Below the pieces are notes generated by a model. The model was not told the DNA's origin. It was given only the letters and a program-made list of their open reading frames with translations, and ran no database searches. This document shows positions 16,463 through 24,330 of a stretch of DNA of 64,000 nt, one piece after another. Origin of the DNA: Polyangia bacterium (GTDB lineage: Bacteria; Myxococcota_A; Polyangia; Fen-1088); the NCBI GenBank assembly GCA_036268875.1, contig DATATI010000029.1, positions 62,001 to 126,000 on the forward strand. The letters are read 5' to 3'. The position numbers and the translations under genes were made by a program. Positions within the stretch are counted from its first letter, which is position 1, and every line of letters starts with the position of its first letter.

Positions 16463-17839
16463 TTAGAATTGCTTCTGCAAATTCAGGTTGAAAAGTCCAA
16501 TCCACTGCGTGTACTTGCCACCAGCGTCGGGTAATTTGGTCGGAGTTACCGCATCCGCGAGTTCGCTCTTGCCGGTATTGTCGCGATCGAAGTCCTGAAT
16601 ATGCGTGTACGATCCCGCAAGAAAGAACGTGTCCGTCACGCGCACGCGGGCGCCGAGAGATCCGGAAACGCTGTTTGCATCGGGAAGGGCTGGATCCAAC
16701 GTACTGTCCGGAACTGCCGCTGTTTCAAAGCCTAGCCCGGCAAAGAGCTCGACGCTAGAGCGTACCCAAACACTGGACCCGGCGCGAATGCCGTATGTGT
16801 TTTTCCAGCGGCGGCGCAGATTTTGGACCACGCTGCTCATGGGAGTGGCGTCGGCGCCGCTCGCATCGACTAAACAGGGTGTTCCTTCAATGCTCACACA
16901 TTGGCTCTGGAGAACACTCCAACGAGTCCACTCTCCTGAGAGTCGCAGTTCAAAATATTGGTTGCCGCGAAATCGCATGCCCACGCGTGCGCTGTCGGGA
17001 AGCGCCTCATGAAACTGTACCGGGAAGACAGCTTCGCTGCCCTGGTATGTGGTGCGTAGGCCTCCTTTCAGCGTCACGGCACCAAACCCTGGCTGGGCTT
17101 GATACCCGGCTCCCAGCCAGAGTCGATTCTCGATGGCTTCAAAGAGGACGCCGATCCCAAAACTCCCCTCGTAGCCGCTCACATCCAGGCTCGCGCGACC
17201 TTCCCGGGTGATATCGGGATCGCCGGTGCCGATCGGCGTTTTCGCCTGCGTGCTGCTGACACTGGAACGGATCAGATTGGCGGTAGCTCCCACGCTCAGG
17301 CGTCGCCAGCGATACGCGACGCCAGCGGTGAAATAAATGGACGTGATCGCACCATCAATGCTGTCCCAGCGCTGGATGCCGTCGGCAGCGAGGGGAAAGT
17401 TGGGATCGTTTTTGAACTTGTCATTTGTCGCCCATTGGGCGCGCCCACCGAAGGGCACCATCAGGCCGGCGCCCAAAGCCCAATTGCTCAGGCGAGTGGT
17501 GGCGCCGAACATCGGGCCGCCAAAAACATTGAAAAGGTTCGCCTTCCCAAAGGTCGCGCCTTGCGCGCCCACAGGCTCGGCCGGGTCGGTCGCCGCCGGG
17601 GAGTGCTGGTACGTGACGCCACGAAGGGCCAAAATTCCATCGGCGAAGAGCTGCGTCCCTTCCGAAAAACCGATCCCAGCCGGGTTGTAATACAGCGCGG
17701 TCGGATTGTCGGTCGTAACGTTACCGAGCTCGCCGCCAAAATGCGCCGCCGCGAATCCGGCGGCGCGAACCGGAGGCTGCCTGAGAGCGAGCAACGGGAC
17801 CATCGTCCCGACCAAAACGATGGTCCGTTTGATGTTCAT
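16463..17839 (-). CDS. FadL/OmpP1/TodX-type outer membrane hydrocarbon transporter
   Basis: The 458-residue product has a signal peptide and the FadL N-terminal pattern, AAHFGGELGNVTTDNPTALYYNPAGIGF, seen in the NPTALYYNPAGIGF part. It forms a 14-strand outer-membrane beta-barrel that lets long-chain fatty acids or other hydrophobic compounds cross the outer membrane. The C-terminal strand ends in Phe (NLNLQKQF), as needed for barrel assembly. It follows a lipoprotein gene by 6 bases and belongs to the TetR-acyl-CoA dehydrogenase-lipoprotein-FadL series. A remnant of a related gene lies at 9621-9700. Confidence 0.88.
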   Translation of the reverse strand: MNIKRTIVLVGTMVPLLALRQPPVRAAGFAAAHFGGELGNVTTDNPTALYYNPAGIGFSEGTQLFADGILALRGVTYQHSPAATDPAEPVGAQGATFGKANLFNVFGGPMFGATTRLSNWALGAGLMVPFGGRAQWATNDKFKNDPNFPLAADGIQRWDSIDGAITSIYFTAGVAYRWRRLSVGATANLIRSSVSSTQAKTPIGTGDPDITREGRASLDVSGYEGSFGIGVLFEAIENRLWLGAGYQAQPGFGAVTLKGGLRTTYQGSEAVFPVQFHEALPDSARVGMRFRGNQYFELRLSGEWTRWSVLQSQCVSIEGTPCLVDASGADATPMSSVVQNLRRRWKNTYGIRAGSSVWVRSSVELFAGLGFETAAVPDSTLDPALPDANSVSGSLGARVRVTDTFFLAGSYTHIQDFDRDNTGKSELADAVTPTKLPDAGGKYTQWIGLFNLNLQKQF

Positions 17840-17845
17840 CGATCT

Positions 17846-18940
17846 CTACATCGGCAGCGCGGCGCGAACGTCAGCACAGGTGGCGTCGTCCTTCACCTGC
17901 ACGGAGGTGAAGGTCCCAGTGGAAACCTTGTAGTCGGTGCGGGACGTATCGACAAAGTCGGTCTGCGCGGCGGTGCAGTCAGCGCCGTTCTTGACATGGC
18001 AGCCGACAACGTGGCTGTCGAAGGACGTGATGGTCGCGGTCCCCGATTGTTGGGTGCAGCTGTCTGTCTTGCCGGCGAGACCGACCACGGTGCGCGAGGC
18101 CAGGTAGACGCGATCGGCCGCCGGAGCCAATCCAAACGAGATGCTCGTCGGCGGAGCGACGAAGCCATTGCCATCCTTCGGGACAGCAGTAAACCCCGGC
18201 TTGCCGTCGCCATCAGCGTCGACCGCCATAATGCCTGTGTACGATGTCGGCCAGGCGGCCAGCGGATCGGCCATCGTCAAGCCGACCAAAGCAACGGTTT
18301 GATCGATCTTGAGGGAGCTGCCCGGGTCCCATCCCGATAGCATCCCTGAGTTAGGAAATTTGGGAATTGTTGGAGCGTCCCAGACCGAGTCGGGGACATC
18401 GATCGACACCTTTCCGCTGGTCATACCCGCTGCTGCGAGCGCACCGAGCGTGGTGAGAGAAAAATCGGGGAGCACGGTGCCACATGACCACGTGTCGCCG
18501 GTCAGCGTGGTACCAGCTGCTGTAAACTTGGCGCGATTCCAGAGGTGAATCTTGCCGCTTCCTGCCTGTGTTGCCGTGTTGGCGTCCCAGGTGGCGTCGA
18601 GGACGATGTGCACAGCCAACGTGAACGCCGTCAGCGCTGGACAGTCGGTTGTCCCGCCGTCGCCCGCCGCCATTCCGCCAGTGCCGCCAGCGACGGTGCC
18701 GCCGGTGCCGCCTGACGTGCCGCCCGTGCCGCTGGCCGTGGTCCCGCCGCTGCCGCTGGCCGTTGTTCCCCCGCTCCCTCCCGACGTGCCGCCGGTGCCG
18801 CCGCTGCCGCCTGGCGGCACTTGCGAATTGCTCGAACCGCAGGCCACCACGGTGGCCAGCGCGGCGAAGAGCGTCCGGCGTTTCCAGTCGCCACCTGCTG
18901 TCAGGCGGTTCTTCATTCGATCACTGTGCGTGTGGTCCAT
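17846..18940 (-). CDS. Lipoprotein with Gly/Ser/Thr-rich linker, FadL partner
   Basis: The 364-residue product has a lipoprotein signal (LFAALATVVAC). Directly after the Cys comes a low-complexity linker of GGSGGTGG-type repeats (about 60 residues), then a soluble domain of ~240 residues with paired Cys residues (TDSCTQQSG, VVGCHVKNGADC, DDATCADV). I chose the ATG at 18940 because GGAGG lies 6 bases upstream. Its domain is not recognised. It lies 6 bases before the FadL gene and 17 bases after the acyl-CoA dehydrogenase gene. A role in handing lipids to or from FadL is an inference from this position; a second lipoprotein-FadL pair exists at 46.2-48.8 kb. Confidence 0.75.
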   Translation of the reverse strand: MDHTHSDRMKNRLTAGGDWKRRTLFAALATVVACGSSNSQVPPGGSGGTGGTSGGSGGTTASGSGGTTASGTGGTSGGTGGTVAGGTGGMAAGDGGTTDCPALTAFTLAVHIVLDATWDANTATQAGSGKIHLWNRAKFTAAGTTLTGDTWSCGTVLPDFSLTTLGALAAAGMTSGKVSIDVPDSVWDAPTIPKFPNSGMLSGWDPGSSLKIDQTVALVGLTMADPLAAWPTSYTGIMAVDADGDGKPGFTAVPKDGNGFVAPPTSISFGLAPAADRVYLASRTVVGLAGKTDSCTQQSGTATITSFDSHVVGCHVKNGADCTAAQTDFVDTSRTDYKVSTGTFTSVQVKDDATCADVRAALPM

Positions 18941-18957
18941 GGAATGCCTCCAGCAGG

Positions 18958-20772
18958 TCAAAGCGGATACTTGCCAATTTCAATGGCGGCGGCCGCCACT
19001 TCTCGTCGCAGAGCAATCGTGTTGGGCGTTTCCCGGGCGCTGAATCGGCGCAGGGAAGCCAGAAACGGGGCCAGCGCGTCGCCGTCGTGCAGGCGAGCCA
19101 GCAAACGGCGGGCGGCGGATTCGATCTCGTCCAACGCGTCTTGCGCGTAACAGCGCACCGCCGCCTCTTGCAGGCGCGCGGCCGCCCCACCGACGGCTGC
19201 CGCGTGTTTTTGCGCCCGCAAAAGCGCGCTCTCCAGCGCGTAGGTGGCCATGGCGATGTCGGCGAAGTGGCCCAGGACCTCTTGCTCCTCGACCAGGCTC
19301 TGGCCAAATTTCTGCGCTGCCAGGCCCAGGCACATCAGCGCGATGGTCTTCGCGCCCTTGGTCATGCGCGCTTCGGCGGCGAGAAAACCGTCCGGCACCC
19401 CAGTGGGCGAGCGCACCTCGGCGCTGGCGCTGCCCTCAGTTTCGTTCATCAGGGCCATCGCCCGCGCGAAGATTGGCAGGTCGCCCTTCATCGCGCGCCG
19501 CAAAAGCCGGCCCGGCACCAGCAGGCGGTTGATCTCGTTGGTGCCCTCGAAGATGCGATTGATACGGGCGTCGCGCCAGTGGCGCTCGGCCGGAAAATCC
19601 TCGACGAAGCCGGCGCTGGCGTAGATCTGCACGCCTTCGTCGACCACATAGTCCAGCATCTCGCTGCACCACACCTTCACCATCGAGCACTCGACGTCGT
19701 ACTCCTCGATGCGCTTCAGGCACTCGTCGGTGTTCTTGGTGTCCACGCCGCTGAGGTTGCGATCGATCATTCCGCCCGTGCGGTAGACCATCGACTCAGA
19801 GACGTAGGTGAGGATGGCCATCTGCCCCAGCTTGTGGCGGATGAGACCAAAGTCAGAGATGGGATGCCCGAAGGCCATTCGGCCTTTCGCGTATTCGATG
19901 GTCTCGCCCAGGGCCAGCTTGGCGCCGCCGGTCACGCAGGCCCCCAGCTTGAAGCGCCCGATGTTGAGGACGTTGAAGGCGATCTTGTGGCCCTTGCCGA
20001 TCTCGCCCAGCACGTTTTCGCGCGGGATGACCGCGTCGTTCAGGATCAGCGGGCGGGTCGACGAACCTTTGATGCCGGTCTTTTTCTCTTCGGCGCCCAG
20101 GCTCACGCCCGGCATGTCCTTCTCGATGATGAAGGCGGTGAAGTGTTCGCCGTCGACCTTGGCGAAGGTGGTGTAGACGTCGGCGAAGCCCGCGTTGGTC
20201 AGCCACATCTTCTCGCCGTTCAGGATCCAGTTCTTGCCGTCGGGCGACAGCACCGCCTTGGTCCTGGCGTTCATGGCGTCGGAGGCCGACGACGCCTCGG
20301 ACAGCGAGTACGAGGCGATCCATTCGCCGCTGCCCAGCTTGGGCAGATACTTTTTCTTCTGCGCTTCCGAGCCGAAATAGACGATCGGCAGCGTCCCGAT
20401 CCCGGTGTGCGCCATGAACGTCACCACGAAGCTGCCTTCGCGGGCGGCGTTCTCGGCGGCGATGGTGGCAGAGACCTTGTCCAGGCCGAGGCCGCCGTAC
20501 TCCTCGGGGATCTCGATGGCCAGCAAGCCGAGATCGCCTGCCTGGCGCATCAGCTTGCGGGTGGTCTCGTAGTTGAGGGCCAGGATCTGCGGCAACGCCG
20601 GGACCACGTCCTCGGCCATCCACTCGGCGCAGGTGGCGCCCATCATCCGCTGCTCGTCGCTGAGATCTTCCGGGGTGAAGATCTCGGCGGGCGCGCGCTC
20701 CTCAAGCAGGAAGCTGCCACCGCGGGCGGCCACCACCTGGTCTTGAATCTTCTCCACGGACATCGTTGCCAT
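18958..20772 (-). CDS. Acyl-CoA dehydrogenase (FadE/VLCAD-like)
   Basis: The 604-residue flavoenzyme catalyses alpha,beta-dehydrogenation of acyl-CoA in beta-oxidation. Visible signatures are YSLSEASSASDAMNARTKA and WLTNAGFADVYTTFA in the middle domain, and FEGTNEINR near residue 400, which holds the catalytic Glu. The extra ~170 residues after the core resemble the C-terminal domain of very-long-chain enzymes. The ATG at 20772 follows AGGAG. It is 26 bases downstream of a FadR-like TetR gene and is followed by the lipoprotein and FadL genes, so probably one operon controlled by the palindrome at 21424. Confidence 0.9.
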   Translation of the reverse strand: MATMSVEKIQDQVVAARGGSFLLEERAPAEIFTPEDLSDEQRMMGATCAEWMAEDVVPALPQILALNYETTRKLMRQAGDLGLLAIEIPEEYGGLGLDKVSATIAAENAAREGSFVVTFMAHTGIGTLPIVYFGSEAQKKKYLPKLGSGEWIASYSLSEASSASDAMNARTKAVLSPDGKNWILNGEKMWLTNAGFADVYTTFAKVDGEHFTAFIIEKDMPGVSLGAEEKKTGIKGSSTRPLILNDAVIPRENVLGEIGKGHKIAFNVLNIGRFKLGACVTGGAKLALGETIEYAKGRMAFGHPISDFGLIRHKLGQMAILTYVSESMVYRTGGMIDRNLSGVDTKNTDECLKRIEEYDVECSMVKVWCSEMLDYVVDEGVQIYASAGFVEDFPAERHWRDARINRIFEGTNEINRLLVPGRLLRRAMKGDLPIFARAMALMNETEGSASAEVRSPTGVPDGFLAAEARMTKGAKTIALMCLGLAAQKFGQSLVEEQEVLGHFADIAMATYALESALLRAQKHAAAVGGAAARLQEAAVRCYAQDALDEIESAARRLLARLHDGDALAPFLASLRRFSARETPNTIALRREVAAAAIEIGKYPL

Positions 20773-20798
20773 CGGTTGCTCCTGGGCGTGCGGCGGCG

Positions 20799-21407
20799 TC
20801 AGCGTTTTCGGGCGGGCGTCTTGGCGCTGGCGCCAGTGAGGAACAGCTCGACCACCGGGCCGGCCATCTCGGTCAGGTCGAAGGCATTGCGGGCCAAGAC
20901 CCACGACGTGACCAGCGCGTCCAGGCCGCCGAAGAAGGCGTGGGTGGCCAGCTTGCGCGAAAGATCTTTGCGAAAGCTCCCTTGCTTCTGTCCGGCCTCG
21001 ATGGCTGCCTCGACCAGATCGAAGTACTCCTTCAGCCAGGAAGCGGTGAACAGCTCCATGAACTTCGTCGACTGCCGCAGCTCGACCTGAAACACCACCG
21101 CCAGATCGGGATTGCGTCCCAGAAGGCCCAGGTGGTGGTCCGCGATCACCCGCAACTGCTCCGCGGCGTCGTCGACGCGCCGGATCTCCTGGCGGGCCGC
21201 CTCGATGTGCTCGCCCATCACCTCATCGAACAGCTTGATGAGGATGTGGTCCTTGCTCTCGAAGTAAAGGTAGACGGTGCCGTCGGCGATCCCGGCGGCG
21301 GTGGCCACGTCACTGATGCGGCTGGCAAAGAACCCCTTGCGGGCGAAGACCTGCACCGCGGCATCCAAGATGCGCTGACGCTTGTCATCGGTCCGTCGCT
21401 TGGCCAT
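20799..21407 (-). CDS. TetR-family regulator, FadR-like
   Basis: The 202-residue product has an N-terminal TetR helix-turn-helix (RQRILDAAVQVFARKGFF, then SDVATAAGIADGTVYLYFESKDHIL) and a ligand-binding C-terminal half. The HTH resembles FadR/FabR-type regulators that release DNA on binding acyl-CoA. A near-perfect copy of the B. subtilis FadR operator lies 17 bases upstream of its start, so it probably represses itself and the downstream acyl-CoA dehydrogenase. The reading frame could extend to 21527 but the palindrome would then be coding; ATG at 21407 (or 21410) is preferred. Confidence 0.88.
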   Translation of the reverse strand: MAKRRTDDKRQRILDAAVQVFARKGFFASRISDVATAAGIADGTVYLYFESKDHILIKLFDEVMGEHIEAARQEIRRVDDAAEQLRVIADHHLGLLGRNPDLAVVFQVELRQSTKFMELFTASWLKEYFDLVEAAIEAGQKQGSFRKDLSRKLATHAFFGGLDALVTSWVLARNAFDLTEMAGPVVELFLTGASAKTPARKR

Positions 21408-21423
21408 CATCAACAACCGGCAC

Positions 21424-21443
21424 CTGAATGAATCATCATTCAG
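21424..21443. promoter_or_regulatory. FadR-type operator palindrome
   Basis: CTGAATG-AATCAT-CATTCAG is an inverted repeat with perfect 7-base arms. The inner 18 bases, TGAATGAATCATCATTCA, fit the consensus reported for B. subtilis FadR (TGAATGAMTANTCATTCW) at all but one fixed position. It lies between the TetR gene (minus) and the SDR gene (plus), in an AT-rich promoter region, so it may control both directions. Confidence 0.75.
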
Positions 21444-21518
21444 TAATTGCGAATTATATGCTTTTACAGCGTCTGTCAACGAGATAATGTCTCTTCCGTG
21501 GTCGCTGGAGGCGCCGCC

Positions 21519-22340
21519 ATGAGCCAAAAACTCGCTGAAAAGGTCGTCTTCATCACCGGCGCCTCATCTGGAATTGGCGAAGGATTGGCCCGCGAGGCCG
21601 CGGCCGCTGGAGCCGCCGTGGTGCTGGTGGCGCGACGTCTGGAACTGACCGCGCGCCTGGCGGCCGAGATCGAAGCCGCCGGGGGGCGCGCCCTGGCGGT
21701 CGCCGCTGACGTCACCCAGGAAGGCGCGCTGGAATCCGCCGTCGCGCAAGCGCTGGGGCGTTTCGGCCGCCTGGACATCGCCATCGCCAACGCCGGCATC
21801 AGCGTCAACGGTCCGCTGGCCGAGCTGAGCCTGGAAGATTTTCGCCGGCAGTTCGACACCAACGTCCTCGGCGTCGTGCGCACCGTGCAGGCGACGTTGC
21901 CGGCGTTGAAAGAAACCGGCGGCTCGATCGGCGTCGTCGGCAGCACCAACGGTTATCTGTCGCTGCCGGGTTATTCTGCGTACTGCGCCAGCAAGCACGC
22001 CGTGCGCTCGCTGGCGGATTGTCTGCGGCACGAACTGGCCGCGCAGCACGTGTCGGTCACGCACCTGGCGCCGGGGTTCGTGCAAAGCGACATTCGGATG
22101 CTGGATCGAAACGGGCAGCACCGCGCCGACTTCGTCGATCCCATTCCGCGCTGGCTGCAGCTTCCGGCGCGACGGGCGGCGCGCCAGATGTTGTGCGCCA
22201 TCCAGGCGCGCCGCGCGGAATCGATCATCACCTTGCACTCGCGGTTGTCGATCCTCGCCGCCCGCCACATGCCGTGGCTGGTCTCGGCGATCCTGCGCGT
22301 CGCTCGTGGCCCTTTGATCACCGCGGCCCAGCAGCCATGA
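21519..22340 (+). CDS. Short-chain dehydrogenase/reductase
   Basis: The 273-residue product is a classical SDR. The cofactor loop is [15 protein letters not shown] near residues 14-28, NAG is present in IANAGISVNG, and the catalytic residues fit YSAYCASKHA (Tyr-x-x-x-Lys) with an upstream Ser (VGSTNG). The C-terminus is long and ends with hydrophobic residues, resembling membrane-associated lipid-acting SDRs. ATG 21519 follows GGAGGC. Its stop overlaps the amidase start (ATGA). It is the first gene of a four-gene operon that includes an alcohol oxidase. Confidence 0.88.
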   Translation: MSQKLAEKVVFITGASSGIGEGLAREAAAAGAAVVLVARRLELTARLAAEIEAAGGRALAVAADVTQEGALESAVAQALGRFGRLDIAIANAGISVNGPLAELSLEDFRRQFDTNVLGVVRTVQATLPALKETGGSIGVVGSTNGYLSLPGYSAYCASKHAVRSLADCLRHELAAQHVSVTHLAPGFVQSDIRMLDRNGQHRADFVDPIPRWLQLPARRAARQMLCAIQARRAESIITLHSRLSILAARHMPWLVSAILRVARGPLITAAQQP

Positions 22341-23887
22341 GCATCGCCGAGTACGACACGCTGGATGGATTGGGGCTGGCGGCGCTGGTGCGCAAGCGCC
22401 AGGTCTCGCCCGCCGAACTTCTGGATGAAGCCATCGCCCGCGTCGAGCGCGTGAACCCGCGCCTCAACGCGGTGGTGACGCCGCTTTATGATCAGGCGCG
22501 GCGTGCAGTGGCCAGCCCGCTGCCCGACGGACCGTTTCGCGGCGTACCGTTCCTGCTGAAAGATCTGGCGGTGGCGCTGGCCGGCGCGCGGTTGACCCAC
22601 GGCAGCCGTTTCGTCGGCGACTACACGCCCGGCACCGACAGCACGCTGGTGGCACGGTATCGAAAGGCCGGGCTGATTTTCTTCGGCAAGACCAACACGC
22701 CCGAGTTCGGCCTTCTGCCCTGCACCGAACCGGATCGCTTCGGGCCGGCGCGCAATCCGTGGAATCCCGATTTCACGCCTGGGGGCTCCAGCGGCGGTTC
22801 GGCGGCGGCGGTGGCGGCCGGCATCGTTCCCGTCGCGCACGGCAATGACGCTGGCGGATCGATTCGCATCCCGGCGTCGTGCTGTGGGTTATTCGGGCTC
22901 AAGCCGACCCGCGGCCGCATGCCCGTCGGTCCCGACGCCAGCGAGCTTCTGGGCGGCTTCGGCGTCGATCATGTCCTGGCCCGCAGCGTGCGCGACAGCG
23001 CGGCGATGCTGGACGCCACGGCCGGCGCCGACGCCGTCGCTCGCTATCACGCTCCGCGCGCCGGCGGTCCCTTCGCCGCCGAGGTGAAGGTGGCGCCGCG
23101 GCGATTGAAGATCGCGCTGCAAAGACCGGCGCACCTCACCATCGGCGGCGGCCAGCCGCTGCACCCCGACAGCGCGGCCGCCCTCGACGACGCCGCCAAG
23201 CTGCTGGCCGAGCTTGGTCACGACGTCGAAGCGACCACCGTGCCCGTCGACGCCGAGGCGTTCGCCCGCGAGTTCATGGTGATCATGTGCGTGGAGATCG
23301 CCGCCGCCGTCGCCGCCATCTCGTCGGCGCGCGGCCGCCGTCCCCGTCGCGGCGAGGTCGAGGTGAACACCACGCTGACGGCGATGGTCGGCCGGCAGCA
23401 AAGCGCCGTGCGCTATACCCTGGCGCGCGAGCGGCTCAACGCGGCGGCCCGCCAGACCATCGCCTTTCTCGAACGGTACGATGTCCTGCTGTCGCCGACG
23501 CTGGGCGCGCCGCCGCTGGCCATCGGGGCGCTGCGCCCGCGCGGGATTGAAGCGTGGGCGGGCGAACTGGTCGCGGCGACCGGCCTGTCGTTCGTGTTGC
23601 GGCTGCCGGGCGTGGCGGCGGCGGCGGCGAAACGGATCTTCGACTTTGTCTCGTTCACGCCGCTGGCCAACGTCACCGGTCAGCCGTCGATGAGCGTTCC
23701 GCTGTACTGGACCGCCGCTGGTCTTCCCATCGGCTCGATGCTGACGGCCGGCGTGGGCGACGAGGCGACGCTGTTTCAGCTGGCCGGGCAATTGGAGCAA
23801 GCCCGCCCCTGGGCGGCCCGACGCCCGCTCATTCACGCGTCGCCTGAAGCGCTGCGGCCGCCGCGCGAGGTCTCGTCAGCCGCATGA
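22337..23887 (+). CDS. Amidase signature family enzyme
   Basis: The 516-residue enzyme shows the amidase signature: [21 protein letters not shown] around residue 150 (written [14 protein letters not shown]) and [21 protein letters not shown]. The Ser-cis-Ser-Lys triad is present: Lys in [10 protein letters not shown], Ser in SSGGSAA, Ser in GGSIRIPA. It hydrolyses amides in the cytoplasm. Family members include fatty-acid amide hydrolases, and the neighbouring alcohol oxidase and SDR make a lipid amide plausible; the substrate cannot be told from the sequence. Overlaps both neighbours by 4 bases. Confidence 0.88.
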   Translation: MSIAEYDTLDGLGLAALVRKRQVSPAELLDEAIARVERVNPRLNAVVTPLYDQARRAVASPLPDGPFRGVPFLLKDLAVALAGARLTHGSRFVGDYTPGTDSTLVARYRKAGLIFFGKTNTPEFGLLPCTEPDRFGPARNPWNPDFTPGGSSGGSAAAVAAGIVPVAHGNDAGGSIRIPASCCGLFGLKPTRGRMPVGPDASELLGGFGVDHVLARSVRDSAAMLDATAGADAVARYHAPRAGGPFAAEVKVAPRRLKIALQRPAHLTIGGGQPLHPDSAAALDDAAKLLAELGHDVEATTVPVDAEAFAREFMVIMCVEIAAAVAAISSARGRRPRRGEVEVNTTLTAMVGRQQSAVRYTLARERLNAAARQTIAFLERYDVLLSPTLGAPPLAIGALRPRGIEAWAGELVAATGLSFVLRLPGVAAAAAKRIFDFVSFTPLANVTGQPSMSVPLYWTAAGLPIGSMLTAGVGDEATLFQLAGQLEQARPWAARRPLIHASPEALRPPREVSSAA

Positions 23888-24330
23888 AGCTGCGTCGCTT
23901 CGAGATTCGTTGGGCGGCGCTGATCGGGCGCGCGTTGTTGCCACCCGGGCTGCTGGGCGGCCTGGTCGACGACGTCGATCTGGGCGAGGCGCTGCGGCTG
24001 GAATGCGCCGAGCCACCGTGGTACGCGGCGCTGCTGCTGCGCGCGTCGCTGTGGATGACCTGGCTCTCGCCACCGTTCGCGCTGCGCCGCCTGCGCACCT
24101 TCGGCGGGCTGGACGCGGCGGCGCGCGAGCTGGTGCTGGAGAGACTGCTCGACAGCCGGGTCTATGTCGTGCGCGCCACCGCCACGTTTCTGAAGCTGGC
24201 GTCGTGCATGTTGTTGCTGGGACACCAGCGTGTGCTGCGCCGGATCGGCGCCTACGAATACGGCCGCGAAACCGAGGCGGCCGCCGCGCCGGTGATCATT
24301 CCCATCAACCGCGCCGGCGGCGCGTCGTGA
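23884..24330 (+). CDS. Small partner protein of a long-chain alcohol oxidase (split N-terminus)
   Basis: The 148-residue product is helical and amphipathic with membrane-prone segments. It contains RLRTFGGLDAAARELVLERL and TATFLKLASCMLLLG. In plant and yeast long-chain alcohol oxidases (FAO), a similar stretch precedes the FAD domain in one polypeptide, with a conserved region on trimming and Leu-rich helices ending near an aromatic Gly-Tyr-type motif (here IGAYEYG). The ATG overlaps the stop of the amidase and its stop overlaps the GTG of the GMC gene, so both are made together. The assignment as a split FAO N-terminus is inference. Confidence 0.55.
   Translation: MKLRRFEIRWAALIGRALLPPGLLGGLVDDVDLGEALRLECAEPPWYAALLLRASLWMTWLSPPFALRRLRTFGGLDAAARELVLERLLDSRVYVVRATATFLKLASCMLLLGHQRVLRRIGAYEYGRETEAAAAPVIIPINRAGGAS

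Noticed and set aside
9621-16540. Recent exact direct repeats from a simple duplication
   Set aside because: The two fadL 3' ends are only about 80 percent identical, so they are diverged copies rather than fresh duplicates.
17099-18340. 413-codon frame on the plus strand
   Set aside because: Antisense to the FadL and lipoprotein genes, with no start signal or domain.
18649-21090. 813-codon open frame on the plus strand
   Set aside because: It is antisense to the acyl-CoA dehydrogenase and lipoprotein genes, has no domain and shows Arg/His-rich shadow composition.
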